DNA of 64,000 nt from Eonycteris spelaea. Lineage: Eukaryota > Chordata > Mammalia > Chiroptera > Pteropodidae. The position numbers and the translations under genes were made by a program. The notes under the pieces were generated by a model, which was given only the letters and a program-made list of their open reading frames with translations, was not told the origin of the DNA and ran no database searches. Location of the stretch: positions 10,393,501-10,457,500 of the forward strand of contig PUFA01000003.1 in the NCBI GenBank assembly GCA_003508835.1. Reading direction: 5' to 3'. This document shows positions 35,723 through 48,195 of the stretch, one piece after another. How positions within the stretch are numbered: position 1 is the stretch's first letter; every line of letters begins with the position of its first letter.

Positions 35723-38700
35723 CACCTTAGCAAAGCATCATCTGAGAGCACTGTGTAGGATTAATATTTGTTTTCACTTCTAGCAGGGGATGGGGGATAA
35801 CTTAGGTTTTGTCCCTGAGTCCCCAGATACCTCTGTGCTGCATGTTAACACAGAGGTGTCCCTGTGTCAGATCCCATTGCTGTCACTGCTGCATTGTGAG
35901 AGCTGTCACAAGTGCCTCAGACATACAGTGGTTGCTGGAACCAGCAAAGTGACCCATGCCGGCTATGGAAGAGTTGTGAGGCAGACCGGGATAAACATTT
36001 CCACGGTCTGTTCTCTGTTAAGCAGCTGTGGGGAGGGGAGGCAGTCACATGTGACAGGCTGAGGAGCTCCAGCCAGAGCATTTAAGTGGGAAGCAGGAAT
36101 GGGGAGTGCAGAGGGGTCCAGACATTATCTTATCAGATGTAAGCCACTCTCTCTCACGCACTTGAGAAATCCCTCTATGATGGAAGACTTGTCTCTGTTG
36201 TATAAGTCCCACATTCAGCCAGCCCCATTTCCTAAGTCCCCTTGTTCTCTAATGTCCTGAGCCTTTTTTGCTTTCCAAAGTCAGAGCCAACTCCCTGTCT
36301 GGATAGAGTTGCTGTCTGCTCACACCGTGTCCCTGTCAAACCTGTGCCTCCCTGACTGCAATCCTTGGCTCAGGTAGAAGCTCACGGAATGTTTGCTGAA
36401 TGAATGAGTGAGCTGATGAGCAAGCAGATGGATGAACAGACACCCAAAGAGGCCCTTTCCATGCATGTTTTGAATAGGAGTACAAAACAGATTTTAACTG
36501 ATTACCTTCATTTCACACTTTCTATCAAATGGTAAAATGAATTAACTTTGACTCTTTAACAAAGGAAGGTTCAGATTCCTAAAGTCTTTTTTGGGTCTAA
36601 TATATGTATTTTGCTTATTATAGAGTTATATTTATTATGAGAGGATTTATCTGAATTGTCACGAGGCCCACAAAAAGTTGGATTCCGTAGATGGGACAGA
36701 TTTTTCTATGAAGATTCACTTTTCAGGGACACATTTGGCAAGCAAAGGGACCTTAGCCTGTGTTGGCTTTACCTTGTAGAAGATAACACACAGACTCATG
36801 CAGAAGGAGTATGAGAGGGTCCCAAAGGGTCTGGCATATCAAAACTTTGAGTAAATCATGATGCCAAGGGTATAGCCTTTATGTTGTCAGGCAGTAAAAG
36901 CAATGGAGCACCATTAAGCTTTGTTCTCTGAGCCTGGCCTACATAGGCTGGTTCAATGCTCATATCCATTAGGAGACTGTTGCACATGCCGTAAGGTGCC
37001 AGGGTGCTTATTAAAGTATTTGCATGAGCAAAACACTACAGTTGCAGGACTAAAGCAAATGTATGACCAGAAATGTTAAAGGAGCATTTAAATGCCCTCC
37101 TGAGTAAAATGCCCATGAGTTCATGGAGTCTTCTGTCATTCGGCCAAGCATGTGTACCTAAAAGCACAAAGATTATGCTTCATAGACACATGTCCATGCT
37201 GCCTTTTGTAGCTAATGAAATTTAAGAAGACAGAATTTCGTATCTTGGACAAGAGTTTTTAGCAGCCCTTGTCAAGAATAAAAAATATTTTATCATACTT
37301 TCTGCCATCAAAATTATCTTTCTTTAACAAATACTTAAAGGAGTGCTTAAAACACATAAAAGGTTATTTCAGACTAGTATTTTATTGCTGCCCCATAGAA
37401 CAAATTCCATTACTCAATTAAATGCAATCTGCCTCCAGCCAAGGCTCTGGAGCCAAACATTTTGTCTGGATGAGTTAGACACTCAGTCTGGAGCCCAAGG
37501 GGCTGGGCTGGGGTGAGCAAGTCCAGGAGCAGCTACAGATGGGCAGCTCGGGGGCCCAGAGCGAGGCTTCGAAATACAGTAATGTGTGTTGGTGCCATGG
37601 GATGAGGGTACCCTTACTGCACCTCTTTGTATCTCTATAAAAACCCACACTTGATGTCTGTGAGCCTTCCAGAAGTGTGCCAGTTCTTTGAGTGAAGTGC
37701 TGAGCACACACTAGGTTCTCCATAAAGTGTTTGTTGGTTGACCAATTAATGGAATAGGTGTCAGCCCCTGTTCAAAGTGCTGGTTCCTAGGAGAGAAGAA
37801 ACCATTGATTGATAGATATTAGCCACTGTTCATTCTACCATGGGCAGGGGTCTTTCAGACCCTTTGTCCACAGGCTAAGTGGGTTTTTGCCCAAAGGATG
37901 ATGGGGTGACAGGGAATATGGGGTATTGCCTGCAGACATATGAGATGGGGCCTCATAGGGTACAGCCACTACCCTCCCCCACCTCCTCCACTTCCCCCTT
38001 GTTCCACAGAGGGGATGGAGGTAATTGGGTCTGGCAAGGTAAGATACTAAAGTGAGCTTTCTCCGCATTCCAATCCAGGGCCTGTCCTGATCATCTCGGG
38101 GACTCTGGCTGACTAGGATGGAAGGAAGATCCATAACCCACCTTTTCTTAAAATAGAACAGATATTCCAAACTGTGTATGACCTTACACATAGAATGTAA
38201 TTTATAAATTAAAGAAAATGTAATCAGGCAACCTTTCAAATGAAAGCCCTTGTCTTGGAAGGGGCAGCTGTCTCCTCGTTCACTTTTATCCAGCCTTTCT
38301 TTAATGACATAAAAATTTATTAACTCTGAACAATGGAAAAACCCATGATGCCAAGCTACACACAAGCCAATTCTAAGTCAATGAAATATGAGTTTTCCTT
38401 CACCTGCCAGTTGTAAGCCTCACTGAAGGGGTGCACTGGTCCTTCTTGAGCCTTGTGAGTTTGCAAGAATATCCACCAAATGCACCCAGAAGTTTGGCAG
38501 TTTGCTCCTTGGCATCCAGTCCACCAGGAATCACTGGTTATTCTCTCTTGAGGCCCTTGGGTGAGTTGAGACTAAAACCCACGGCACTCACGGAGAGACA
38601 TCCTGACTGCCACCCTTTTTCCGGGGTGTCTTAACATCTTGCTCTGCTGGGCCACAGATTCTTGGTTATGTCCCCAGCAATGTCACTGCTCCTACAGATT

Positions 38701-39172
38701 TGTGGAGTTATCTAATTTGCAACATTGGAACTCTCATTTTTCTATACTCTGTAATTACTTTTCCAGCTCTGATCTGCTCCTTGTGCTGGCCAGAGGCTGA
38801 GCTCTCTCAACTTGCCATCTGAGTTTTTGCAGTTTACACCCGTTTCTCAGAAACCTCATAGGGGTGGGCCTTTCCTCTCTACTCTCCCCTTAGAAGCGCC
38901 CCTACCCTCCGCCCCACCACCTTGGCTTTCCAAGCCAGTGCCTTTGCCATCTTCAGGTCAGCCTGTTGCAGCCCCAAGATTTTTCCTGCCCTGGCAGGTA
39001 GATGGCCAGGGCACTTCAGCAGGAGCAGGATGAAGCCAAATGTCTGTGAACTCTATGACTCCCCTGGGAATCCCTGATTGAAGCGGGGCTGGTGGACCAA
39101 GTGCCATATGCCTGACTGCTAATGCTTCCTTCTCTTCTCATCCCTTTGACTGACCTGCCGGTACTGCTTCAG

Positions 39173-39255
39173 TGCGGAGGACTCTGAAGAGTGGCCTGAC
39201 TCCAGAAGAAGCCAGAGCCCTGGGCCTGGTGGGCACCTCGGAGTTGCAGCTGTGA
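39173..39255 (+). CDS. FHOD3: FHOD3 terminal coding exon (end of DAD, stop)
   Basis: The acceptor is GTACTGCTTCAG ending at 39172. The first two bases complete Leu (C+TG), then RRTLKSGLTPEEARALGLVG and TSELQL, then TGA at 39253-39255. It carries the third ROCK-type site (RRT) of the DAD basic region. Counting across the junction, the sites are spaced S, S+6, T+10, the same as FHOD1 Ser1131, Ser1137 and Thr1141, whose phosphorylation opens the autoinhibited protein. The C terminus matches FHOD3 as I know it. Confidence 0.97.
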
Positions 39256-39785
39256 CGCCCTTGGGTGCTCTAAGAAGTATGCTTGAGCAGACTGCATGCT
39301 CCTGCTGGACAGAACCCCTCCAGTGAGGGGTGTGGAGACTCTGCATTAACATCCGAAGGTTCCGAAAGGGAGTGCCCATTGCTCTGTGGCACCACATGGT
39401 GGCCTTCCCCGCTGTGCACTGACATGGATCCTCGGAGTCTCCTTCATGTACTTTCTTCATTGTGTCAGCTGTGTTTCTCTTGTTTCCTTGACACCTGGTT
39501 TAGTAATCCCAAAGTGTGACACCTTTTCTGTGCAAGGAACCACACTTGTAAGGAGCAAATCACGTCTGTCACAGTTACCGTGGTCATACGAGGCAGTTTG
39601 ATTAGGTTCACAGACTGGGTCTCTCCACGACACCAAAATATCCAGATGTAAACTCCAAAATTGTACACAAAAGAAAGCACAGATTGTTTACGAGTTGTGG
39701 ATTTTAGATGTACTAAATGTTTATATGAATTCATAATTGTACACCATGTTTCAAATACTAAATAAATAGAATTTAATGTCATAAC
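39256..39785 (+). other. FHOD3: FHOD3 3' UTR
   Basis: About 530 nt from the stop codon to just past the poly(A) signal. The cleavage site is inferred from the AATAAA at 39761, followed by AATTTAATGTCATAAC; the exact end is not visible. Confidence 0.75.
39761..39766 (+). terminator. FHOD3: Polyadenylation signal AATAAA, FHOD3
   Basis: A canonical AATAAA in an A/T-rich context 506 nt after the stop codon. A GT-rich stretch (TTCTCGTGGGG) follows about 35-45 nt downstream, compatible with a downstream element. Confidence 0.75.
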
Positions 39786-41711
39786 CAAAAACTCTTATTC
39801 TCGTGGGGATAGGACCTTAAACAGCTATATAGGTTGCTTTCTTGCGAATCAGCAGAACCTCTTCTCAGGTTCATCAGAAGGACCCTTTCTCAGAATGGTC
39901 TCCAGGTCCTTTGCATTTCATGTTTTGTTAACCGAATGAGAAGCCCTGACAATGTGCTCTTTGTAACTGTGGATTAATTAGGCATCAGGCTTTATTGCAA
40001 GACATGTTAGCAATAACCTTACCCATGTGCTTTGTTTTGCTCTTGGGATGATGAAGCAAAACTTAGAGTAGCATTTAAAAAATTTGAACTATTCTGCAAC
40101 TCACTTGCTCCTGTATAAAAATTTACTTTCTAAGAATTACTAAGTCACTCAAACAAAATGGAACATTAAAGCTTTGTGGACAGATAACAACAAATAGAGT
40201 CCTTGGCACTCGATTACAGGTCATCAGAAGCTAAGGTGTCCAGAGCAGGTCCATGGGGAGCTCTCAGCAACCACGGAGCCACCCCAAGGGGGCTGGTGCC
40301 CAAGTGATAGCTGAGCCCTCCACGGAAGTCCCTTGGTCCAGGGGTGCACGGCTCCCTGCGAAGATCCTCTGCTTCTGCAAACAGGGAAAGGTGGATCACT
40401 GCAGGAGGTAGGTATTTTGGGGGTTGAAAGATCTTGAGGTCACTAATTCTGCCTTTGTCTTACTTTCAAAACCTCTGTGACTCTGCATTGGTGAATCTGG
40501 GCACATGTGATCTGTAGACAAAGGGCAGTTGTGCTGTCTGAAGAGCCAAAGGTCACATATTCATCCCATAGCTCTCTGTGACTATGTGCCCCTTTTCTAC
40601 ATCCCCACTCACCAGCAACAGGGAGCTCTTTCCAGCAGGCATTTCTCAAGCAATAAAGTGATGAGTGTGAGCACCCGAGAAAGCCTAGAACCTGCAAGAG
40701 TTAAGTCTGTATGTTATAGATAATTGGGCTTATTTAATCACTTCATTGAAGAGGACACATAGTTATTTCCTTATGGTTCTAAATAACTTGTATAATATTC
40801 TGCATATGGTTTAGTGGTTTGTGGACATTTGTTTGCTTTGGCATTGAATACTGACATGGAATATCTGTATCACTGGAGATCGCGATGTACAAACAAAAAG
40901 AAGACACATTTTTGTTGCACTGTTAAATGAACAAATACTTTGATGCCTTACAGGGGCCGTTGGTGTTCTGCTGAGAGTTATTGCTTTAGAGTCAAAGATC
41001 ACATTTGGAAGGAAGTGACTGAATAAATCTGTTGATTTTATTTTAAGGATTAAAAAAGTCTCAGAGGAAGCAAGCAAGTTAAACTAATTTCTTGATTATA
41101 GCTCAGCAAAGAGGGTCTCTTTTTATTGGGACCTTGATTTAGTAGTTTTTAGTGAAACCGAAGGACTTTTCCTGTTTGCTCATTGCCTCTCTCCCAGCTG
41201 CAACTTACTCAGGCTTCCTCTGTTAGTGTTTTTTGACTCAGGTTAAGTTTCTCTAAAAGACCTTTGAGAAGCATTAAAGTGAGTGGTACCTCCCACTTGT
41301 GAGATGCTATTGGTAATTTTTCTGGTTTTTACTATAGATATTCTTATGCCTATTTCTTAATTTGGGTTGAAATTACAAAACTGTCGGTCAAGAAAGGCAA
41401 AACACTTTTCTGTTAAAGATGCCTGGGTTTGGACTTCTTTGGAATCCTAAGGTTTTTTTCTATTTTGAAAATAACTTAGGGATGTTGGGATGGAGGAGAG
41501 GGTGCACAGGGACTTAAAGGCTGAAGACTCCGTGTTATTTTCTTCCAAGTCTGTCATGGAACATAGTGCAAAGGGAAAGAGCAGAAGCTGAGTCAGAGGA
41601 CCTGGTTTCTGGGCTCCTAATCGGTGGGTGCCCATCTCATCATCCCCAGCTCTCAAATCCACCTTTTCTGTGCTCATGACCCCTGGATGGCATGTCAACA
41701 GATGCCATTGT

Positions 41712-42196
41712 AGTAGGCTAAAGAATGGTCACCCCAAAATAACAGGTCCTAATTGCAAGAACCTGTAAATGTTACTTTATAAGGAAGAGTCTTTGCAGGT
41801 GTGAATAAATTAAGGATCTGGACCTGGGGAGATTTTTCTAGATTATCTAGGTGTGCCCTAAATCCAATCGTAAGTGTCCTTATAAGAGAGAGGCAGAGGG
41901 AGATTTGATATATCCAAACAAACAAACAAATAAACAAATAAGAGATGCAGAAATTGGAGTGATGTGGCTACCACAAACCAAGGAATACCAGCAGCCACCA
42001 GAGACTCGGAACAGGTTAAAAAACAAAATTTCCCCTAGAGCCTCTGGAGAGAGTCTAGCCCCACTGACACCTTGATTTTGGCCCAGTGAAACTTAAGTTG
42101 AACTTCTGGCCTCTAGAACTATAAGAGAATAAATTTCTGTTATTTAAGCAACCAAATTTGTGGGAATGTGTTATTGCAGCTCTAGGAAATTAATAC
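41712..42196 (+). mobile_element. MLT1-type solo LTR (ERVL-MaLR)
   Basis: It begins near 'GTAGTAGGCTAAAGAATGG', continues 'CTAATTGCAAGAACCTGTAA', 'AAGTGTCCTTATAAGAGAG' and 'CTGACACCTTGATTTTGGCC', and ends 'TGCAGCTCTAGGAAATTAAT'. These are the landmarks of MaLR LTRs in order. It keeps an AATAAA at about 42128, the LTR's own poly(A) signal. A USA-type (CAAA) insertion expands 41918-41940. There is no internal region or coding capacity. Confidence 0.85.
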
Positions 42197-42584
42197 AACC
42201 ACCAATCACAAATATGCACTGAGTGCTTATTATGGAAGTGACCCAGTGCCAGGGGCTAGGGATCAGCTAGTAAAAGGAGTCAGGATCCCTCCCCTTAGTT
42301 TACCTGAGGCCACGAGAGGTGGTCACCAACTAAAATTAAAATTTTGTTTAATCAACTACTTTGCAGCTATTTATACATTGTGTCAGAGTGGTAAGTAAAA
42401 ATTTAAAAAATATCCAGTTACCTAGGATAAAGGATGAGTTGTCATTGAAATGAAAGTATGTGATATAAAATGTCCTATCAATTTTGTCCAAAAAAAGCAG
42501 TCTCTTTGATAGAAAATCAGTTCTGTTTGCCAGGCAATTTATGGAGGGGAAAATGGACTTTCTGAACGATTTTTAAAATAGTTA

Positions 42585-42790
42585 AAATATTTATTGAAGG
42601 CCTCTTGTATGGGTACTTGTTATGCATTATTTCACAAGCCTCATAGCCACTCTGCATGTTCATTTTACACAAGAAGAAATTAAAGATGAGAGATGCTGCA
42701 TAACTTCCCCAAGGGCAGAAAACTGGAAGTTATACATCCTGGCTTGTCACACTAGTTCCAGGTTATTTCTTATTCTTTTAGAATCCTTAA
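42585..42790. repeat. MIR/L2-type fragment
   Basis: 'GCATTATTTCACAAGCCTCA', 'TTCATTTTACACAAGAAG' and 'AACTTCCCCAAGGGCAGAAA' follow the ancient repeat pattern (tttaatcctcacaac ... cattttacagatgagg ... cttgcccaaggtca). Confidence 0.65.
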
Positions 42791-43874
42791 GACAGCCTGT
42801 TAGTTGGTAAGTCAGCTATGCTGCTGGGCCCAAACATGCAGCACAGACTGAACCAGGGGTGGGCCTGGCGGGTGGGGAGCCAGTCAACCCCACCTTGACC
42901 GAGTCCAAATCCTAGAGGCCTGGTTGTGTAGAAGGTGGCAACACCATTTAAACTCCTTTTGATAAAGGTTGATAATCATGTTCAAATTTCACACCAACTG
43001 TTAATAACTGGCAATCCATTTACCCACCCACCCACCCATCTACATCCAGCTCAAGCAGGAAAGGTTCAGAAACTCCGAGGCATCTATTGTGACTTTATGA
43101 TGGAATGATTCCCACTTTGCTTAGTGAAAGGATAGGGTGAGAGGTCAATAGGGTTGCTGATACTTACCTGAGGGAGGGCTAACCTGTTTCTGTTCTCTTA
43201 TCAAGCACTATTTAATTACTGTCTTTAAAAAAAATTTTTTTTAAGATCCACCTGGAGAAGTGCAAATTTCTGATTTTGGGACTTTGTAGTTCAAACACCA
43301 ATTCAGCTATCGACATAGTGAAAATTGTTCCTGACTACTAGATTAGCAGCAATGATTTGTTTCCAGAATGTTTTGTAATTTAGAAGGACAGCTTTACATG
43401 TTCAGGAAAAATCAATAGGCTGGGTAAGTAGAAGCAACAACTGAGAATGAAAACTAGCGCCTTCGGCTATCACTGAGAAATAATCGTGACTCTGCATTCC
43501 ATCAGGATCACGTCGGATCAGTGGGTGCTGGACCCGCTGGACGTCCAGGGCTCCATGCCGCAGGGTCCCTGCTTGTGGCTGGTGTGGCAGGAGGTGGTTT
43601 GTATGTGCCAGTCCCCAAGTCTGCAGAGACTCACGCACACTTACCTCCTCGTCTCCCATTGGAGGGGCTACACGACCACATCCTGTTTTAACACATTTTC
43701 TTCTATTCATTTTGATAGAATCTCTAAGTTATCTGATTTAGGTGGAAACGTGAGCAAATGAGTTGATCAAATATAAAAGATACTTCATAGAAGATCTGCA
43801 CAGTGCATTACAAATATGGCATTTAACCAACCACAAGGTAAGGAGGGTGCCTTCTGTTCCTGTGTTAGCAGCGA

Positions 43875-43935
43875 GTTTTCCTGGGCCACAAGGTCACTGC
43901 AGTGGGTTTTCTTGGCCACAAGGTCACTGCAGTCC
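43875..43935 (+). repeat. Short tandem duplication, 31-bp unit
   Basis: GTTTTCCTGGGCCACAAGG... at 43875-43905 is repeated at 43906-43935 with two small differences. CCACAAGGTCACTGCAGT is identical in both. Confidence 0.9.
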
Positions 43936-44158
43936 TTGGACTACTCAGCGGACCCAACTAAGCAGAGACCTTGGCTTTTGCTCTTTCGGAAAATAAACCA
44001 GAAAGCTTTTTCCTTTAGAGAGCGCCCCTGCCTCTTAATAGCCTCTGCTTAGAAATGCTCTTAAGCTTGCACTGCTTTCTCAGAGGGGGCTTCACTTAGG
44101 GACGGACAGAAGATACTTCCGGGCAGGGGCTGGGAAAATGAAGCAGACACCTTTTCCA

Positions 44159-44190
44159 AAACAAACAAACAAACAAACAAAAAACAAAAC
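44159..44190 (+). repeat. (CAAA)n simple repeat
   Basis: AAACAAACAAACAAACAAAC run with trailing AAAAACAAAAC. Confidence 0.9.
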
Positions 44191-45849
44191 ATGAATTGCG
44201 TACTCAGTGGAATAATTATGTGCTTGTAAACCCCAACTCAAAGAAGAAGACCTGGCTGCCTGGGAAAGCTTTTGTAGCTGCTTTAGCCAGTCCCTGACAG
44301 AGAGGGTCCTCGATGATATGCTGATTTAGGTAAGGTCATTGCTCCCGGAACTCAGCACATGGCAGCTGGTGGTAGACCTGGCTGCAGAATTAGAGCAATC
44401 TAATCGATGTCAGAGCCCCTTTAGTTTAAAAGATAAGGCATGAGATTGGAAGTGACAGGGAATAAAGGGGTCCATTCTCAGCTCAACTCGTCTCCTCAGA
44501 CATGCAGTCTCAATGGAAGGAAGTGGGTTCTAATCCAGCAGCCTCTCAGCAGGTCTGAAAAAAATAACTTGTCTCTTTTTGGAAGAAAACGTCCTGAAAT
44601 TGTAGGTCTGTGAAAATTTAGATAACTTACTAAATTGACATGTTTAAAGTTCACTGTTAGGATAAACTGTATAAGCTTGTGTTTATAAGAGTGTGACTTT
44701 TTTTTACATGACAATATAGGGGTAATTTTTATTTTATTATATAACCCACATACAATCCAGGGCCTTCAATGGCCTCGTGGTACTTTGGTATGACCAAATA
44801 TTCAATTTGTTGTGCGCTTGACTTTCTCCTATTTTTGATATTATAATATTGAAGGTGATTTCCCATTTTTAAATGGCCTTAAACATGAATTGTGAAGATA
44901 GTAATTAGAGCACAGTAGTCTGTTTAGAATCAAATATTTAAAAGAAAATGGTTTTTCGTCCTGAGTTGCTCAATAAGCCTACATTTTAGAATCTCAATAC
45001 TGTACCAGAAATTGGGGTCTTGAGCTGGAGACACTTTTTGGGAGCCCTTCATTTAAACACAAACCCTTTAGAGCAATCTGTACCCTCACCTCTATTCCCA
45101 AGGGATGACGTTTAGAAAAACACATTTTTAAAGCATAGAGTTGGGAACTGGAGACTGGTAATAGTAGGCTGCTTTCCCATCTTACTAATCTTGTCCTTAC
45201 TAGTTTGTCCCTCACTTGCAGCTATTGCGTGAGGAATGAGGTCTCTTAGTTGGACTTGAACTATTCTGAGGGCTGTTTGTGTTCCTGTCTTGGTCTTTAA
45301 GGTATTCTTTGCCAGTCTTTATGCTGTGCAAAAAAAGGTAACATAATGATCACAGGAATAGCAGGTACTTTTGAGAAATGTCATTTCTTGAGTAATAATT
45401 TCTGAGGTCAGGAGGGTGTTTTCAAAGCCAGGCCAACCAGCTCCCTGGGAGGGCAAAGATGAGCTGCTTTAAGATGCAGAAAATCTGCTCCTTTCTTTCT
45501 GCTTTCTAGGCTGGAGACCATGCAGAGGGCTAGAGGCTGAGCTGCTTGGGGCCTTTGACTACCATGTGCGTGTGGCAAAGCCCAGACTCTGCATCCCACT
45601 CTGCAGCCAGGTTGGCCCCTTTTCCAAGATGTGCCGTGAGTGGCAAGCTGACTGATCCGACTTTCCCTGTAAGCCAGGTCATTTTTTATAAAGAGTATAT
45701 CAAGTAGGAAAAGATACTGTCTTAGAAGAAAAAAGGTGTTTTAAATTATGTAAATGTCCCTGTTCATTATTGAGTACAGCATGTTATAAAAGGGCTTTGC
45801 AGCAATTATTCTGAGAATTGTAATGTTTAAACAAGTCACATATGGTCCA

Positions 45850-46045
45850 AGAGAGGGCTGTCCAACAGAACTTTCTGTGATGGGAATGTTCTGTACATGC
45901 AGTATTCAATGTGGTAGCCACTAGATGCTATGTGATCACTGAACTCTTGAAATATGACTAGAGACTGAGGAGAGTTTTCAAGTTTTAATGGTTACCTGTG
46001 GCTAGCTGCTACTGTATTGGCAGCACGTGACTGAGAGAACACACC
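45850..46045 (+). repeat. hAT-type DNA transposon fragment
   Basis: It starts 'GAGGGCTGTCCAACAGAACT' and ends 'GCTGCTACTGTATTGGCAGC', decayed ends of the common mammalian element whose termini read cagtgctgtccaatag and ctaccgtattggacagcgcag. Middle landmarks are 'GGTAGCCACTAGATGC' and 'TACCTGTGGCTAGC'. Confidence 0.75.
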
Positions 46046-48142
46046 TTTGCACGTACGTGGTTGCTGTTTATTCATTTTACGTCTTTACGTAAAAATTTGT
46101 GTATAAAGTTGCTTTGAACTGCCATTTTCTTCAAGAACTTAAAGCAGTATGAGAAACTATGTCTACCCACTGCCTACACTGTGTTCTGAGCCATGGTAAT
46201 TCTTAACCTTAAAGGAGAATTCTGTGATAGATGTTCGGTGCTATCCTATATACTTTTCTTTCCTGAGGCGTTCTACCATTTATTTTCATTTTATGACACC
46301 AGCAGTATCTTTTCCTTGGGCAGTTTAGAGTTGAGCCTATTGAAAACGAAATCTCATGGGTATTTTTTCCCTATGCACCCCACTCAACCTACTTGCCTAA
46401 AGTCTTTTGCCAGGAATGCTCCTTCTTCCTTCCCCAGGGCCAGCTTTCACGGGCACGTGGCCCAGACAGTCACACAGGACCCCTCACTTGGTTTAATCCT
46501 CTCCTCTATTTGTAGTTCTTAAACTGAACTTTGAACTTGTATTTTTAAGTGAAGGCTGATGAGAAAAAGGAGCACACACTTGAGCAGACGAAGATATGTG
46601 TAATATGTCCACTGTTCCTTACTGGCCACTCACAGCCTTCGTGACACCCGTGAGCACAGAATTCCAGTGGCCCACCATGTGACTTCAGAGAGAGTCAAAC
46701 TACAAGGTAAGAATGTTATGAATACCACTGAGTAAGCGGCGGTGGGGGGCACTGAGAGCCCCCAAAGGCCTTGCTTCCCATCTGAACCAGGATGAACACA
46801 AAAAAGCCATGGCATTCTAAGTATAAATGACCAGGGAACCCTAACATAGCCTCTTACTCATGTCACTTTCCTGTACTGGCCACCATTTATGTTGAAAATA
46901 ATGACACAGAAGAAAAGAAAAACGTGTGGGAGCTCACAGTTTTTTTTTCTTTCAGTCCTAATCCATCAGTAAGTTGAGAGTATGTGACGGAACGTGTACA
47001 CATCAAAGAGGGAAATAACAGTTGAGCTGGTGGTGTGCAGCGTTTCCATGGTTTTGGTCAGAACACATGCGGACAATACATCTATGTAAGAATGAAACAC
47101 AAACTGTATAGTGCTGCTGATTCTACACGTGAGTTAAATGCTCTTATATTTGCATCTAAAACTGGAACTAGACAATATAAATAATAAAATATGAATAATT
47201 TAGAATTTTAATTTTTACTTAGCACATTAAAGAGAAAAAACACCATGGAAGGAAGAAAAAATATTTTAGCGTGCTTAATGGTACTGTTTTCCTGATTTTT
47301 GAACTACAGGCCGCACATCTTCATTTTGCTCTGGGTCCAACATATTAGGCAGCCAGCTCTGCTCTTCGCTGCTCCTTTATCAGAACTCCCTTCTGTCTAC
47401 CGCCCTTTGAGGATCTCCACTGACTGCCTCACATAAAGGGCAGCACTGCTTTCGTGGCTCCTCTGCTGCTTCACTTGTGAAATCTAGAACTGAATCAGGA
47501 CTTAGAAGTAATTCAGGGGCTCCACAAGTACTAGGGAAGACACCTGCCACACTGGAAGATGGCATCTCAATTCCCCGCTAACCTTGCCTTGTCTTGGAGA
47601 AGCAGCAAATGCTGGAATCTCTTATCTGGCACTGCTGGGTCTCCCTTTGATTTGATCAGTTTTGGCAGAAAAAAAAAACTTTTGGATGACTACACTTCTG
47701 CTACTGTCCTTGACAACTTGGTCCCCTCTCTATCCTTTTCTGTCATTCCATGACTTGTTGAACAGCTGTGAGTAGGAAGAGTGGGTGGAAAGCTCTGGTC
47801 AACAGTGACTGGTTTCAGCAAATCTCTTTGTGAAGAGTCCTGCAAAGCAATTCTTGGGAGTTTGATTTGAGATAGCTGAAGTATAGCAGAATCACTTCTT
47901 AAAAAATAAAAAAAAACAAGAAAGATAATTTTGGTAAAAGTGCAAACATCACAACACAAAACTGACAGCAAGATACTTTATAGGAAACGGGGGAAAAAAA
48001 AGAGTATAGTGAAATTTGTGGTGAAGGATATAAAGAGTTTTCACAGAACATTATGACCACCAAATTAAGGTAAGCCATTCTTTAACAAAAGTTAAAGGCA
48101 AAAATTACCCAATTTAAGGAAAACAGTGTGAAAATATTCTAA

Positions 48143-48195
48143 TGCAGTGCTGTCCAACAGAATTCTCTGTGATGATGGGAATGTCTCATTGTCTC
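48143..48195 (+). repeat. hAT-type fragment, same family as 45850-46045
   Basis: 'GCAGTGCTGTCCAACAGAAT' followed by TCTCTGTGATGATGGGAATG is the 5' end of the same element. Only the first ~50 bases are recognisable. Confidence 0.7.

Larger units (their letters stand above)
27660..39172 (+). other. FHOD3: FHOD3 last intron (11.5 kb)
   Basis: Contents recognised: MER5-like fragments (about 28805-28970 and 29285-29450), a ~101-bp direct duplication (32321-32421 and 33999-34099), an antisense L1 3' end (about 34590-34960) and a MIR (about 35520-35722). The remaining sequence, including 36000-39172, shows no exon-like or repeat signal I can name. Confidence 0.8.
4589..39785 (+). other. FHOD3: FHOD3 gene, 3' part (last nine coding exons and 3' UTR)
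   Basis: Spliced CDS: 4589-4771, 6480-6599, 7334-7495, 11693-11883, 18209-18401, 22069-22092 (alternative), 23665-23839, 27498-27659, 39173-39255. The lengths total 1293 nt, which is 430 residues plus TGA, and every junction keeps frame with AG/GT borders. The protein matches the C-terminal part of the formin FHOD3: FH2 domain, linker and DAD. FHOD3 nucleates or bundles actin filaments in cardiac and skeletal sarcomeres and is held inactive by binding between its N-terminal region and the DAD. Paralogue FHOD1 was considered, but the linker and tail wording fits FHOD3 as I recall it. Upstream exons (GTPase-binding domain, DID, coiled coil, FH1 and the start of FH2) lie left of the window. Confidence 0.95.

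Noticed and set aside
37835..38365. 176-residue minus-strand ORF, the longest in the window
   Set aside because: It sits in the last FHOD3 intron on the opposite strand. Composition is unremarkable, there is no recognisable domain and no promoter or splice evidence. Chance is the simpler reading.
41712..42196. Novel gene suggested by an AATAAA and a short ORF
   Set aside because: The landmarks are those of an MLT1-type LTR, and the AATAAA is the LTR's own signal.
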